Origin: JBGTLU01 sp041743935
GTDB taxonomy: Bacteria; Bacteroidota; Bacteroidia; Sphingobacteriales; Sphingobacteriaceae
Reading direction: 5' to 3'
DNA length: 64,000 bases
Assembly: GCA_041743935.1 (NCBI GenBank)
Contig: JBGTLU010000002.1
Span: 62,001-126,000, forward strand
The stretch's first letter is position 1, and the number at the start of each line of letters is the position of its first letter. Positions 1 through 8,776 of this stretch are shown here, in pieces. Made by a program: the position numbers and the translations under genes. The notes under the pieces were generated by a model that was not told where the DNA came from, searched no databases, and worked only from the letters and a program-made list of their open reading frames with translations.

Positions 1-985
1 AGATTACAAAGATTTGAACTTACAAGATCCACAGACCAATCTTACAGGTGCTGATAATCGCCCGTTACATCCATTTACAGGTGGCGGTACTCGTAACCGT
101 GTAAGTCGTACTAGTAACTATACAAACGTTATTTTATTAACTAATACCAATAAAGGGTATTCATACAGTTTTACTGCTTCATTTGATAAACCATTTGAAA
201 ATGGATTTACAGCATTTGCTGCTTACACCATTGGCGAATCATTTGACGTAGCTCAAACTACTTCTAGTCAAGCAGTTTCTAACTGGCGTTTTACTCCAAA
301 TGTTAATGGCTTGAATAACCTAGAGTTGGCGCGCTCTACTTTTGATTACCGTCATAAAGTAACCAGTGCTTTAACGTATAGTGTTTCTTATGCTAAGAAT
401 TTTGCAACCACTATTTCATTGTTTTACAGTGGATTATCTGGTCAGCCGTTTTCTTATATCTATCAAGGTGATTTAAACAAAGAAGATTTATCAGCAAATA
501 CTTCTAACGACTTAATTTACATTCCGCGTAATGCTGGTGAAATTAACTTTGTACAAAATGGTTCTTTAACTCCTGCTGATCAGTGGGCAGCTTTAGATGC
601 ATTTATTACGAGCGATGAGTATTTAAATTCTCGTCGTGGACAGTATGCCGAGCGTAATGGTGCACGTACTCCTTGGAATCATCAAATAGATTTACGTTTA
701 ATGCAGGATATCAAAATCCAATCGGGTACTATGCAAAATAAATTGCAAATTACTTTTGACGTATTTAACGTAGCTAACTTGTTGAACAAGAAATGGGGAC
801 GTCAGTTCTTTGTAAGTAACCAAACTGCTCAAGTAATACGTCATGCTGGTTTCTTAGCTGGTACTAATACTCCAACGTTTACTTTTACCCCAATTAACAA
901 TGCCCAAACAGATAACAAGCCTTGGAATGCTTCCAACTTAGGATCTCGCTGGCAAGCACAACTTGGATTGAGATATTCATTCTAA
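1..985 (+). CDS. TonB-dependent receptor, Oar-like (C-terminal part, 5' end outside window)
   Basis: The reading frame is open from base 2 with no start, so only the last ~328 residues are seen. They are rich in alternating aromatic and polar residues, as in an outer-membrane beta-barrel, and end in Tyr-Ser-Phe, the usual terminal aromatic signature. A segment near visible residues 145-175 (GQPFSYIYQGDLN followed by NDLIYIP) is typical of the large Oar-like receptors of Bacteroidota, which carry an N-terminal carboxypeptidase-regulatory-like domain and a plug. Those domains would lie upstream of the window. The substrate cannot be told. A strong terminator follows at 1009-1044. Family call is confident; the Oar-like subclass is less so. 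Confidence 0.85.
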   Translation, partial: DYKDLNLQDPQTNLTGADNRPLHPFTGGGTRNRVSRTSNYTNVILLTNTNKGYSYSFTASFDKPFENGFTAFAAYTIGESFDVAQTTSSQAVSNWRFTPNVNGLNNLELARSTFDYRHKVTSALTYSVSYAKNFATTISLFYSGLSGQPFSYIYQGDLNKEDLSANTSNDLIYIPRNAGEINFVQNGSLTPADQWAALDAFITSDEYLNSRRGQYAERNGARTPWNHQIDLRLMQDIKIQSGTMQNKLQITFDVFNVANLLNKKWGRQFFVSNQTAQVIRHAGFLAGTNTPTFTFTPINNAQTDNKPWNASNLGSRWQAQLGLRYSF

Positions 986-1008
986 TCTTTAGTTAATAAT
1001 AAATTTTA

Positions 1009-1044
1009 TACAGCCCCGACGGTTACCGTCGGGGCTGTATTTTT
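1009..1044 (+). terminator. Rho-independent terminator of the receptor gene
   Basis: A 14-bp perfect GC-rich stem (1009-1022 paired with 1026-1039, arm core CAGCCCCGACGG) with a TTA loop is followed by a short T-rich tract. It lies 23 bp after the receptor stop codon. Confidence 0.9.
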
Positions 1045-1113
1045 ATGAATATTTTTTAGTTAGTTTTTCTGAAATCTTTGTACATTCATAGTATATTTCA
1101 ACAGGAGGTAAGA

Positions 1114-1560
1114 ATGAATATAGTACAAACAATTGAAAAATGGGGAGATACGCATCACTCCCGTTTTCTAGATATTATTCGAATCATCTTAGGGCTTCTT
1201 TTATTTGCAAAAGGCATTTCTTTTATAAGCGATAATGAGGAAGTACAACGATTAATGAGACAGACTACCTTTAATCAGTACGGTTTGCTTAGCCTGGTTA
1301 TCGTACATTACGTGGCATTTGCGCACCTAATGGGCGGGGCACTCATAGCATTAGGTTTATTAACCAGAATTGCTTGTGCTTTTCAAATTCCGGTTTTGAT
1401 TGGTGCAGTTTTCTTTGTTAACCTAACGGGAGGATTTTCTGCTTTAAATTCTGAACTTTGGTTATCCGTCATTACCCTAATATTGTTGCTTTTTTTCTTT
1501 GTTTCAGGCTCGGGTAAGTTTTCAGTGGATGAAGTAATGAAAAACCATCGAGATAAGTAA
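1114..1560 (+). CDS. DoxX family membrane protein
   Basis: 148-residue integral membrane protein with four hydrophobic segments, starting near residues 20, 55, 93 and 120. The C-terminus has the SGSGKFSVDE motif seen in DoxX proteins of Bacteroidota, which also occurs in the second DoxX gene at 52358-52768. ATG 1114 is chosen over the upstream TTG at 1078 because a strong AGGAGG (1104-1109) sits just ahead of it, which is unusual in this mostly Shine-Dalgarno-poor genome. DoxX proteins are linked in other bacteria to thiol or redox homeostasis; the exact role here is unknown. It appears to be transcribed alone. Confidence 0.8.
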   Translation: MNIVQTIEKWGDTHHSRFLDIIRIILGLLLFAKGISFISDNEEVQRLMRQTTFNQYGLLSLVIVHYVAFAHLMGGALIALGLLTRIACAFQIPVLIGAVFFVNLTGGFSALNSELWLSVITLILLLFFFVSGSGKFSVDEVMKNHRDK

Positions 1561-1603
1561 ATAATTTAGTTTCTTTCTTTAGTCAAACCCATCTAAAACT
1601 AAG

Positions 1604-1630
1604 TTCGAAATAATTTCGTTCTATTTCGAA
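1604..1630. promoter_or_regulatory. Overlapping TTCGAAAT / ATTTCGAA dyads upstream of the S46 peptidase
   Basis: TTCGAAAT (1604-1611) can pair with ATTTCGAA (1623-1630). Its core CGAAAT can also pair with a nearer ATTTCG (1613-1618). It lies between the DoxX stop and the peptidase start. It could be an operator or a weak DoxX terminator; there is no clear T-run. Confidence 0.35.
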
Positions 1631-1683
1631 TTATGCAATTGCTTTGCTTAAACTTGTTGCTAATATTTAATTCTAATTATTTT

Positions 1684-3912
1684 ATGAAAATGAAAAAATT
1701 TCTGTTGCTGATTGCCTTACTTATAAGTCAATTAGTTGGTATATCCAAACCTCTAGACGAAGGGATGTGGCTACCTATGCTCATCAATAAAAATTACGAT
1801 GAGATGAAAAAAAATGGGTTTAAATTAACCCCTCAAGATCTTTACGATGTAAATAATGCAAGTTTAAAAGATGCCATCGTTTGGTTTGGCGGATTTTGCA
1901 CCGGCGAAATAGTTTCTGATAAAGGGTTGGTTTTAACCAATCATCATTGTGGTTACGATGTCATTGCCACTAATAGTAGTACCAACGATAATATTTTAGA
2001 TAACGGCTGGTATGCTAAAACTCTAGCAGATGAAAAACCAGCACCTGGTTTATTTGTGACGTTTTTGGTGCGTATGGAAGATGTAAGTGACCAAATTAAC
2101 TCGGCACTTGTAGGTGTAGCCGAAAAAGATAGAGCAGCAAGAATTGCACAAGTTGGCAGAGAACTTTCTAATAAAGCAATTGAAGGCACCCATTACGAGG
2201 CTTTTGTGAGAGACATGTATAAGAATAATGCTTATTATTTATTTGTGATGGAGCGTTATACCGATGTTAGATTAGTTGGTACTCCACAACAATCCATAGG
2301 TAAATTTGGTGGAGATACAGATAACTGGGAGTGGCCACGCCATACCGGCGACTTTGCTTTGTTCCGCATTTATGCCGGCAAAGACAATAAACCCGCTGCT
2401 TATTCAGAAAGTAATGTGCCGTTTATTCCCAAAAAATCATTAACCATTTCGTTAGCGGGAGTTAAAGAAAATGATTTTGCCATGGTTTATGGATTCCCGG
2501 GTCGTACTAACAGATACGAAACTTCTATGGGCATTCAATTGGCTACCGAAAAGGTAAATCCGGCAATTGTGAAAGTGCGCCAAGCTAGGTTAGAGGCATG
2601 GAAAAAAGAAATGGACAAAAGTGAAAGTGTAAGACTTGCACTAAGTTCTAATTATGCCAATATTGCCAATTACTGGAAATATTTCATTGGGCAAACCGAG
2701 CAAATTAAACGTTTAAAGGTATATGAATATAAACAAAATCAGGAAGCAGAATTTTTGAATTGGGCAAAAAATCAACCCAATAACGAACGTTATGTCTCCT
2801 TATTTAATGATTTCAGCAAAGCATACGAACCCTACCAACCCTATGCTTTGCACCCTGTTTATTTATCGCAGGGAATATTGGCTTCGTCGGTATTGAGTTT
2901 TGCAAACCGATTTACCAATTTGGAACAAGCGCTTAAAACTCCGGAAAATCAGGAAGCTATCGACCGATCTGTGAGCACATTACGAAGTGGGGCAGAAGCG
3001 TTTTTTGCTTCTTTCAATAAACCATCAGATGAAGAAATTTTGGCCGTTCAGTCGAGGTATTTTTACGAGGATATACCTGCAGATCAACATCCGACAGTAT
3101 TTAATGATATCATCACAAAATATAAAGGAGCAACCAACGAGGCGGTATTTAATGCATTTGCCAAAGATGTTTTTTCAAAATCAATGTTTACAAACATTGG
3201 AGATGTAAATGCATTTTTAAACAAACCAAGTTTAGAGAAACTGCAAAATGACCCTGCTTTCAAGTTTGTACGAGCAATTATCACAAACTATCAAGCTAAT
3301 GTGTTGCCTACAATTGCAAAATTTAACGACGAGAACAATCGCCTTGGTAGTATCTATATGGAGGGAATTTTAGCCATGAATACGGATAAAACCTTATATC
3401 CGGATGCAAATTCTACTATGCGAATTACCTATGGTAAAGTACAATCGTATCAACCAAAAGATGGCGTGATGTATAATTACTATACAACAGCCAATGGTTT
3501 ATTAGAGAAATATATAAAGGGAGATGATGAGTTTGATTTACCTCAACAACAAATAGATTTAATTAAGAATAGAGATTTTGGCAGATATGCTGATGCCAAT
3601 GGCGACTTAGTTATCGGGTTTATATCTTCAAATGATATAACTGGCGGAAATTCTGGTAGCCCAGTTTTAAATGCCAATGGCGAACTGATTGGAATTGCTT
3701 TCGACGGAAACTGGGAAGCCATGTCGGGCGATATTGTGTTTGATAAACAATACAAGCGCAGCATCAACGTAGATATTCGATATGTTTTGTGGTGTATAGA
3801 AAAACTTGGGAATGCCAACCATTTGATAGACGAAATGAAAATAGCTAAAGCTCAAGTGGTAATACCTCCGGTAATTATCAACAAAAAAACAAGGAAAAGT
3901 AAGACAAATTAA
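1684..3912 (+). CDS. S46 family dipeptidyl peptidase (DPP7/DPP11 type)
   Basis: 742-residue exported serine peptidase that removes dipeptides from oligopeptide N-termini in the periplasm; in asaccharolytic Bacteroidota this feeds amino-acid use. A signal peptide occupies about residues 1-22. The chymotrypsin-like triad is visible: His88 in TNHHCGYD, Asp223 in HTGDFALFR, and Ser657 in GGNSGSP. These positions agree closely with the known enzymes. The residue 18 after the serine is Gly (in FDGNWEAMSGD), as in DPP7, where DPP11 has Arg for acidic P1 residues. That suggests a preference for hydrophobic P1, but this is inference. ATG 1684 is chosen over 1633 because the signal peptide starts there. 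A shared terminator follows. Confidence 0.9.
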   Translation: MKMKKFLLLIALLISQLVGISKPLDEGMWLPMLINKNYDEMKKNGFKLTPQDLYDVNNASLKDAIVWFGGFCTGEIVSDKGLVLTNHHCGYDVIATNSSTNDNILDNGWYAKTLADEKPAPGLFVTFLVRMEDVSDQINSALVGVAEKDRAARIAQVGRELSNKAIEGTHYEAFVRDMYKNNAYYLFVMERYTDVRLVGTPQQSIGKFGGDTDNWEWPRHTGDFALFRIYAGKDNKPAAYSESNVPFIPKKSLTISLAGVKENDFAMVYGFPGRTNRYETSMGIQLATEKVNPAIVKVRQARLEAWKKEMDKSESVRLALSSNYANIANYWKYFIGQTEQIKRLKVYEYKQNQEAEFLNWAKNQPNNERYVSLFNDFSKAYEPYQPYALHPVYLSQGILASSVLSFANRFTNLEQALKTPENQEAIDRSVSTLRSGAEAFFASFNKPSDEEILAVQSRYFYEDIPADQHPTVFNDIITKYKGATNEAVFNAFAKDVFSKSMFTNIGDVNAFLNKPSLEKLQNDPAFKFVRAIITNYQANVLPTIAKFNDENNRLGSIYMEGILAMNTDKTLYPDANSTMRITYGKVQSYQPKDGVMYNYYTTANGLLEKYIKGDDEFDLPQQQIDLIKNRDFGRYADANGDLVIGFISSNDITGGNSGSPVLNANGELIGIAFDGNWEAMSGDIVFDKQYKRSINVDIRYVLWCIEKLGNANHLIDEMKIAKAQVVIPPVIINKKTRKSKTN

Positions 3913-3914
3913 AG

Positions 3915-3956
3915 AGTATAAAAAAGTCCCGACAGATTCTGTCGGGACTTTTTTTA
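3915..3956. terminator. Bidirectional terminator
   Basis: Perfect hairpin AAAAAGTCCCGACAG (3921-3935) / ATT loop / CTGTCGGGACTTTTT (3939-3953). The flanking A-run and T-run let it serve both the S46 gene (+) and the convergent gene at 3958-4362 (-). Confidence 0.9.
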
Positions 3957-3957
3957 T

Positions 3958-4362
3958 TTAGTTTTTAGGGAGTGGTTTCATTCTCACATCAATTTTCCAT
4001 TCGCCATCTATCCATTCCAGTCTCATGGGAGGCTGTGCCGTAAAAGTAACCAAAGCTCTATCCTTAGTTATGGTTATTTCCTGAATGATTGGGGCTTTTC
4101 CTCTTTTGGTTGCGGGGTCTTTGGCAAAATATTCCATCATTTCGAAAAAAGCATCACTTTCTTTTACAGTGTATTTTTTAGCCTCTGTAAAATTATCTTT
4201 TTCTAAAGCTGCAAAAAATTTGGTTACTACAGTTCTAATTATTTCAGTAGAATCTGTTTGGGTAGTATCCAAAACAAAACTCGTACTGTTTGATTTGGCA
4301 TGTATAAACGGAGAAACAAATAGGCAAAATGCCAGAGTTGTTAGTAAGAATTTAACTTTCAT
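3958..4362 (-). CDS. Small exported protein, possible NTF2/DUF4878-like fold
   Basis: 134 residues beginning with a signal peptide (MKVKFLLTTLAFCLF, likely cleaved after Ile-His-Ala). No lipobox cysteine follows the cleavage site, so it is probably a soluble periplasmic protein. The body contains a region beginning IIRTVVTKFFAALEKDNF, then alternating beta segments ending in LEWIDGEWKIDV. This resembles the small NTF2-like or DUF4878 proteins, but I could not confirm the family. ATG at 4362 is chosen over the longer frame beginning at 4419 because the signal peptide starts at this Met. It probably shares an operon with the DUF1543-like gene and purM. Function unknown. Confidence 0.65.
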   Translation of the reverse strand: MKVKFLLTTLAFCLFVSPFIHAKSNSTSFVLDTTQTDSTEIIRTVVTKFFAALEKDNFTEAKKYTVKESDAFFEMMEYFAKDPATKRGKAPIIQEITITKDRALVTFTAQPPMRLEWIDGEWKIDVRMKPLPKN

Positions 4363-4421
4363 GATTGTTTTTATTTGATTATAATTTTCCTGTTTTAGAG
4401 AAAATGGTATTCTGTTCAATT

Positions 4422-4688
4422 TTAAAGCCCCCTAAATTGGTGGCTGCTCACTAGGGTTTCGCCATGTAAGGTATCATCGGCTTTTAACTCAATTCTGTGT
4501 CCTTCTACGGCTTCTATGCATTGCAAACCATCAATGTGCATTTTATTCTCCTTAAAAAAATCGGATGCTTTCATTTTTGCTCGGGCATCTTCTTCATTTT
4601 CTGCCAATATAAATCGGTTGGTATGCGATTCGAAAACGCCATAACTCAAGTTGTCGTAATAACCCAGGTGTATCAGAAATAATTTCAT
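4422..4688 (-). CDS. DUF1543-like small protein
   Basis: 88-residue cytosolic protein. It begins MKLFLIHLGYYDN and contains FILAENEEDARAKMK, then HIDGLQCIEAVEGHRIEL. This layout, a short beta strand, a region with AEN.EDA.AK, and a HIDG...V.G..I ending, resembles DUF1543 proteins, whose function is not known. It starts 1 bp after the purM stop codon, which indicates co-transcription and probably translational coupling with purM. No catalytic motif is evident. Confidence 0.6.
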   Translation of the reverse strand: MKLFLIHLGYYDNLSYGVFESHTNRFILAENEEDARAKMKASDFFKENKMHIDGLQCIEAVEGHRIELKADDTLHGETLVSSHQFRGL

Positions 4689-4689
4689 G

Positions 4690-5868
4690 TTAGCTATAGT
4701 TAAATTCTCCGAAAGGAGATTTTATGGTGACTGATTTTTTGGGATTTGCTTCCACTCTGCCAATGATTTGCGCATCTACCCCAAAGGATTTGGAAATTGA
4801 TATAATGGCTTCTGCACAATATTCCGGAACGTATAACTCCATCCGGTGCCCCATGTTAAATACTTTATACATTTCTTTCCAATCGGTGCCAGATTCTGCT
4901 TGTATCAACTTAAACAAAGGAGGTATCTCCATTAAATTATCTTTTATAATATGATAATGATCGATAAAATGCAGCACTTTGGTTTGTGCGCCGCCACTGC
5001 AATGCACCATGCCATGAATGTGGCTTCGGTATTCTTTTAATATAGTTTGGATGATGGGCGCATAGGTGCGAGTTGGAGATAAAACCAGCTTTCCTGCTGT
5101 GATTTTTCCAAAGTCGGTTTCTACCAAGTCGGTTAGTTTTTTAGAACCCGAAAAAACTAAATCTAAGGGTAAAGCAGGGTCAAACGTTTCGGGATAGGTA
5201 TTGGCAATATTTTTATTAAACACATCGTGCCTAGCCGAAGTAAGTCCGTTACTCCCCATTCCGCCGTTATATTCGGTTTCGTAATTGGCTTTTCCGTAGG
5301 ATGCTAATCCAATAATTACATCTTCGGCTTCAATTTTATCATTACTAATTACCTCGCTGCGTTTCATGCGGCAGGTTACGGTAGAATCTACGATGATAGT
5401 ACGAACTAAATCTCCCACATCGGCAGTTTCGCCACCGGTAGAATAAATGCCAATTCCGTGATTTCTTAACTCTTCTAAAATTTCTTCGGTCCCGTTTATT
5501 ATAGCAGAAATTACTTCGCCGGGGATAAGATTTTTATTTCTGCCTATGGTAGAAGAAAGTAAAATGGTATCGGTAGCGCCTACACAAAGTAAATCATCCA
5601 GATTCATCACAATCGCATCTTGCGCAATGCCTTTCCAAACACTCAAATCGCCGGTTTCTTTCCAATAAGCATATGCAAGAGAGGATTTAGTTCCGGCACC
5701 ATCGGCATGCATGATGTTGCAATAGCTTTCATCACCACCCAAAATATCAGGTATTATTTTGCAGAAAGCCTTTGGGAACAGACCTTTATCAATGTTTTTT
5801 ATCGCAGCATGTACGTCTTCTTTGTTGGCAGAAACACCCCTTAAATTATACCGTAGGTCATTATCCAT
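4690..5868 (-). CDS. purM: Phosphoribosylformylglycinamidine cyclo-ligase (AIR synthase)
   Basis: 392-residue ATP-dependent enzyme of purine synthesis, converting FGAM to AIR in the cytosol. The PurM/PurL-type nucleotide-binding motifs are visible: HADGAGTKSSLAY near residue 54, an NLDDLLCVGAT segment near 88, and STGGETADVGD near 145. At 392 residues it is longer than the ~345 of E. coli PurM, which agrees with the long form common in Bacteroidota. It heads a leftward group with the two small genes downstream, and a -7 promoter element lies just before its start. The cognate FGAM synthase gene purL is about 13 kb away at 18687-20909, so the pathway is scattered. Confidence 0.9.
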   Translation of the reverse strand: MDNDLRYNLRGVSANKEDVHAAIKNIDKGLFPKAFCKIIPDILGGDESYCNIMHADGAGTKSSLAYAYWKETGDLSVWKGIAQDAIVMNLDDLLCVGATDTILLSSTIGRNKNLIPGEVISAIINGTEEILEELRNHGIGIYSTGGETADVGDLVRTIIVDSTVTCRMKRSEVISNDKIEAEDVIIGLASYGKANYETEYNGGMGSNGLTSARHDVFNKNIANTYPETFDPALPLDLVFSGSKKLTDLVETDFGKITAGKLVLSPTRTYAPIIQTILKEYRSHIHGMVHCSGGAQTKVLHFIDHYHIIKDNLMEIPPLFKLIQAESGTDWKEMYKVFNMGHRMELYVPEYCAEAIISISKSFGVDAQIIGRVEANPKKSVTIKSPFGEFNYS

Positions 5869-5872
5869 GGAG

Positions 5873-5880
5873 CAAATATA
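5873..5880 (-). promoter_or_regulatory. -7 promoter element for purM
   Basis: On the minus strand this reads TATATTTG, an exact match to the Bacteroidota -7 consensus TAnnTTTG, 4 bp before the purM ATG. No good -33 TTTG was found 19 bp away, so the call is moderate. Confidence 0.5.
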
Positions 5881-5881
5881 G

Positions 5882-5923
5882 ATAAAAACAAAACACAGAT
5901 TGGTTCTTCCAATCTGTGTTTTG
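5882..5923 (-). terminator. Rho-independent terminator of the PhoD-like gene
   Basis: Perfect 15-bp stem (5889-5903 with 5909-5923, arm core ACACAGATTGG) with a 5-nt loop, followed on the minus strand by a TTTTT tract. It lies 16 bp after the stop of the leftward gene at 5940-7928. Confidence 0.88.
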
Positions 5924-5939
5924 ACAAGGTTAAAACCTC

Positions 5940-7928
5940 TTACTTTTGGATGATAATTTTATGTGTATTTACTTCGGTAGAGGTAATTAGTTTTACTAAG
6001 TAAACGCCATTTTCTAGCTCGTCAACCGGAAGGATGATTTCATTTAATCCGCCTTCTAATTTTTTGTCTGTTAAGGTTTTTATAAGCTTTCCTTGTACAT
6101 CGGAGATTTGTATGGTTAATGCAGATGGTTTATTATTTAATACGATCTGCATAAATACTTTATCTGTAGCAGGGTTAGGGTAAGAGCCAGTAACTAATAA
6201 TTTGCTAACTCTGCTTTTTACTGAAGTAACCACATCTACAGGTGGATCTTTTGGTGCTAGGTCTGGTTGTTGAGTTTTTGGAGTTGCTGCATTCGTTTCT
6301 CTAACCACTCTATTTGCGCCATCACTAGTAGAGTAGCTTCTTTCTCTCGAGATGGTTTCGGTACGTTGTGTTACTGGAGTCAAAAAATAATCTGTTTGTG
6401 CTTTATTTGTCTTTAAATCCAAAATAGAAAATCCGTTATCAAATAAATTTACATACTTAATATGTGGATTTGCAGTGGTAATGCCCGTATGTACTGCGGT
6501 TCTGGTTAATGGATCGGTACTTACAGCATTTAGATTTGAAGAGGTTACGCTGATGGTTACAAATTCTACTGCTAATGAACCTTCGCCAGTTAATGGGTTG
6601 TAGGCAAGCGGATTAAACGGATCTATAGCTACATCGGCAGCCCAATGGGAGTGAATATCACCAGTAAGAATAATTACATTGTCAATGTTTTCGTCACGTA
6701 TAAACTCTAAGATGGTTTTTCTTTCTGCCGGATAACCATCCCAAGCATCGGAGTTAAATGCAACTCCAGATTCATTTACTGCTAAATTGATGATATCTGG
6801 TACTAATGGAACGATGTCTAATAATGGTTTACCAACAATGTTCCAATGCATAAACATTACTTGTTGGCCTATAACTTTCCATTTAGAGGTTGAATTTTTT
6901 AATGCATCTAAGAGGAATTGCATCTGTTCAGGTCCAATTAATCGTCTATTAGGATCATTTAAATCCATTCCCGGAACTACTGCATTACTTAATTGTTCAT
7001 CACGGTCGTAGATACGAGTGTCCAACATGATGATATCTGCTAAACCACCATAGTTTATCACTCTAAAAATCTTTAGGGTATTAGCAGTATCAACGGTTCT
7101 AATCGGCATCCATTCATCATAAGCACGTGCCGAAAAACGTTTACGTTCATCCCAAATTCCTTCAGCTCCTTCGGTATGGTTTTCTGCTCCTTCTCTGTAC
7201 GAATTATTGGTGCTTTCGTGGTCATCCCATACTACTATAAACGGATTTTGTTGATGTACTGCGCGTAAATCTGGGTCTAATTTATAACTACCATGACGTA
7301 GGCGATAATCGCTCAACGTAATGGTTTCGCCAGCAGGTAATACGGCACGATCTCCTGTTGTGCTGCTTGCATACTCATAAATGTAATCTCCAAGGTGGAT
7401 TACCGCATCTAAATCTTTAATCTTAGATAATTGCTGGTAACTATTAAAAAAACCATTTGGCATGTTGGAACAGGAAACTAATCCGAATCGTAACTGGTTT
7501 GTCATGATTTCGGGTGCAGTTCTAGTACGTCCAGTAATGGAATTTTTCCCCAAAGCAGTAAATCCGTAGTAATACGTTTTTTCTGGTTGTAAACCAGTTA
7601 CATCTACTTTAACGGTAAAATCACGGTCGGCAGTGGTAATAAATGTGCCCGATTTTACCACATTTTGTAGTAGAGTATCGGTTGCCATTCTCCAAGTTAC
7701 GGTTACTCCTTCAGTAACGTCTTCGGGGCTTACTCGGGTCCAAATGATCACTCGATCTTTTAAAGGGTCGCCACTGGCAACACCGTGGAAAAACGGAAAT
7801 AATTTTTCATCTACCAGGGAGTTTGTACCCACATTAAAGCGACTAAATTTATCGCCGGTTACGGTTTGTGAGAAACAAAAATTAGTTAGTAAAACTAAGA
7901 ACAAGATAAGGGATATACTTTTTTTCAT
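5940..7928 (-). CDS. PhoD-family alkaline phosphatase or phosphodiesterase with T9SS type A sorting domain
   Basis: 662 residues. Signal peptide 1-20; an Fn3-like PhoD N-terminal domain about 45-135 (FHGVASGDPLKDRVIIWTRV); a calcineurin-like metallophosphatase core about 145-480 with metal ligands in LRFGLVSCSN, AVIHLGDYIYEY, VVWDDHES and LTGDIHSHW. The last ~80 residues (from YPNPATDKVFMQ to the end HKIIIQK) form a T9SS type A C-terminal sorting domain, so the enzyme is exported across the outer membrane and probably surface-bound or released. The family hydrolyses phosphomonoesters or phosphodiesters using Ca/Fe centres. It has its own terminator and is single-gene. No clear promoter match was found. 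Confidence 0.9.
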   Translation of the reverse strand: MKKSISLILFLVLLTNFCFSQTVTGDKFSRFNVGTNSLVDEKLFPFFHGVASGDPLKDRVIIWTRVSPEDVTEGVTVTWRMATDTLLQNVVKSGTFITTADRDFTVKVDVTGLQPEKTYYYGFTALGKNSITGRTRTAPEIMTNQLRFGLVSCSNMPNGFFNSYQQLSKIKDLDAVIHLGDYIYEYASSTTGDRAVLPAGETITLSDYRLRHGSYKLDPDLRAVHQQNPFIVVWDDHESTNNSYREGAENHTEGAEGIWDERKRFSARAYDEWMPIRTVDTANTLKIFRVINYGGLADIIMLDTRIYDRDEQLSNAVVPGMDLNDPNRRLIGPEQMQFLLDALKNSTSKWKVIGQQVMFMHWNIVGKPLLDIVPLVPDIINLAVNESGVAFNSDAWDGYPAERKTILEFIRDENIDNVIILTGDIHSHWAADVAIDPFNPLAYNPLTGEGSLAVEFVTISVTSSNLNAVSTDPLTRTAVHTGITTANPHIKYVNLFDNGFSILDLKTNKAQTDYFLTPVTQRTETISRERSYSTSDGANRVVRETNAATPKTQQPDLAPKDPPVDVVTSVKSRVSKLLVTGSYPNPATDKVFMQIVLNNKPSALTIQISDVQGKLIKTLTDKKLEGGLNEIILPVDELENGVYLVKLITSTEVNTHKIIIQK

Positions 7929-8046
7929 ATTAGTCTGAATTTGCGCAAATATCCCTTTAGAAAGTGTTTTTTAGTTTAGGCAGATATTAAATTTTGATTA
8001 ATAAATTGTCGTATAAATAAAAAGAGGATGTTAAATAATTAAAATT

Positions 8047-8280
8047 GATTTCTGATATGCGGATAATTATTTCATCCCTTCGGGGTTAGTTGTCAGGTTA
8101 AGGGTGATTATAATAATACCAGTCCTTCGGACTTTAACATAATATGTTAAATGTATTAGCAGAATTTTTCCTTCATTTATTCGAGAATAGCTAAGAAATT
8201 TTACTGACTTTGAGCTATTATTAGGATGAACCTCGAGTTGACGAAATTATTATAGAACGAAACCAAGGCAATTAAAAACT
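8047..8280. repeat. Intergenic repeat copy 1
   Basis: The 869-bp gap between phoD-like and glnN (7929-8797) holds three related repeats. Copy 1 bases 8047-8238 match 8287-8477 with about five differences over ~192 bp. Bases 8105-8280 also match copy 3 at lower identity. It contains small hairpins: CCC-TTC-GGG near 8076-8084 and AGTCC-TTC-GGACT. No ORF, transposase or terminal repeat was found. Bases 7929-8046 show nothing recognisable. Confidence 0.85.
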
Positions 8281-8286
8281 AACAAT

Positions 8287-8526
8287 GATTTCTGATATGC
8301 GGATAATAATTTCACCCCTTCGGGGTTAGTTGTCAGGTTAAGGATGTTATAATAATACCAGTCCTTCGGACTTTAACATAATATGTTAAATGTATTAGCA
8401 GAATTTTTCCTTCATTTATTCGAGAATAGCTAAGAAATTTTACTGACTTTGAGCTATTATTAGGATAAACCTCGAGTAGGCGACACAATAAGTTAACCAG
8501 TAAAAGAGAGGATTCCATTTGACACT
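8287..8526. repeat. Intergenic repeat copy 2 with a degenerate terminator half
   Basis: Bases 8287-8477 are a near-exact copy of 8047-8238 at a 239-240-bp offset. The tail (8469-8526) matches 8714-8776 and carries GAGAGGATTCCA (8506-8517), a decayed version of the 5' arm of the glnN terminator, whose partner arm is lost. Confidence 0.85.
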
Positions 8527-8544
8527 CCATCTAACATCAATTCA

Positions 8545-8716
8545 AGTATAAAAATTCTAGTCCTTGGGACTTTAGGATTTATTATATTGGGTTTATGACA
8601 AATTTCCCTTCATTTTTCTGTGAATAGCTAAGAAATTTTGTTGACTTTGGGCTATAATTAAGATGAACCTCGAAGAGGTGAAATTATTATAGAACCAAAC
8701 CAAGGCAATTAAAAAC
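8545..8716. repeat. Intergenic repeat copy 3 (diverged)
   Basis: Aligns to 8105-8280 of copy 1 with many substitutions. Conserved blocks include AGTCC-TTG-GGACT (8559-8571), GAATAGCTAAGAAATTTT, and AACCAAGGCAATTAAAAA at the end. It also has a CCTC-GAA-GAGG mini-hairpin. Confidence 0.75.
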
Positions 8717-8744
8717 CTCGAAAAGGTGACATAATTACCCCAAT

Positions 8745-8776
8745 AAAAAAGAGAGGATACCATTTGGTATCCTCTC
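8745..8776 (-). terminator. Rho-independent terminator of glnN
   Basis: GAGAGGATACCA (8751-8762) pairs perfectly with TGGTATCCTCTC (8765-8776). On the minus strand it is followed by TTTTTT, 21 bp after the glnN stop. Confidence 0.9.

Noticed and set aside
5940..7928. PhoD-like gene as part of a phosphate-starvation operon
   Set aside because: No Pho-box-like repeat or linked phosphate genes; it is flanked by its own terminator and by the repeat region.
8333..8530. A 65-codon minus-strand frame in the repeat region
   Set aside because: It lies wholly within repeat copy 2 and its tail and has no start signal or known family; it probably arises by chance from the repeat.
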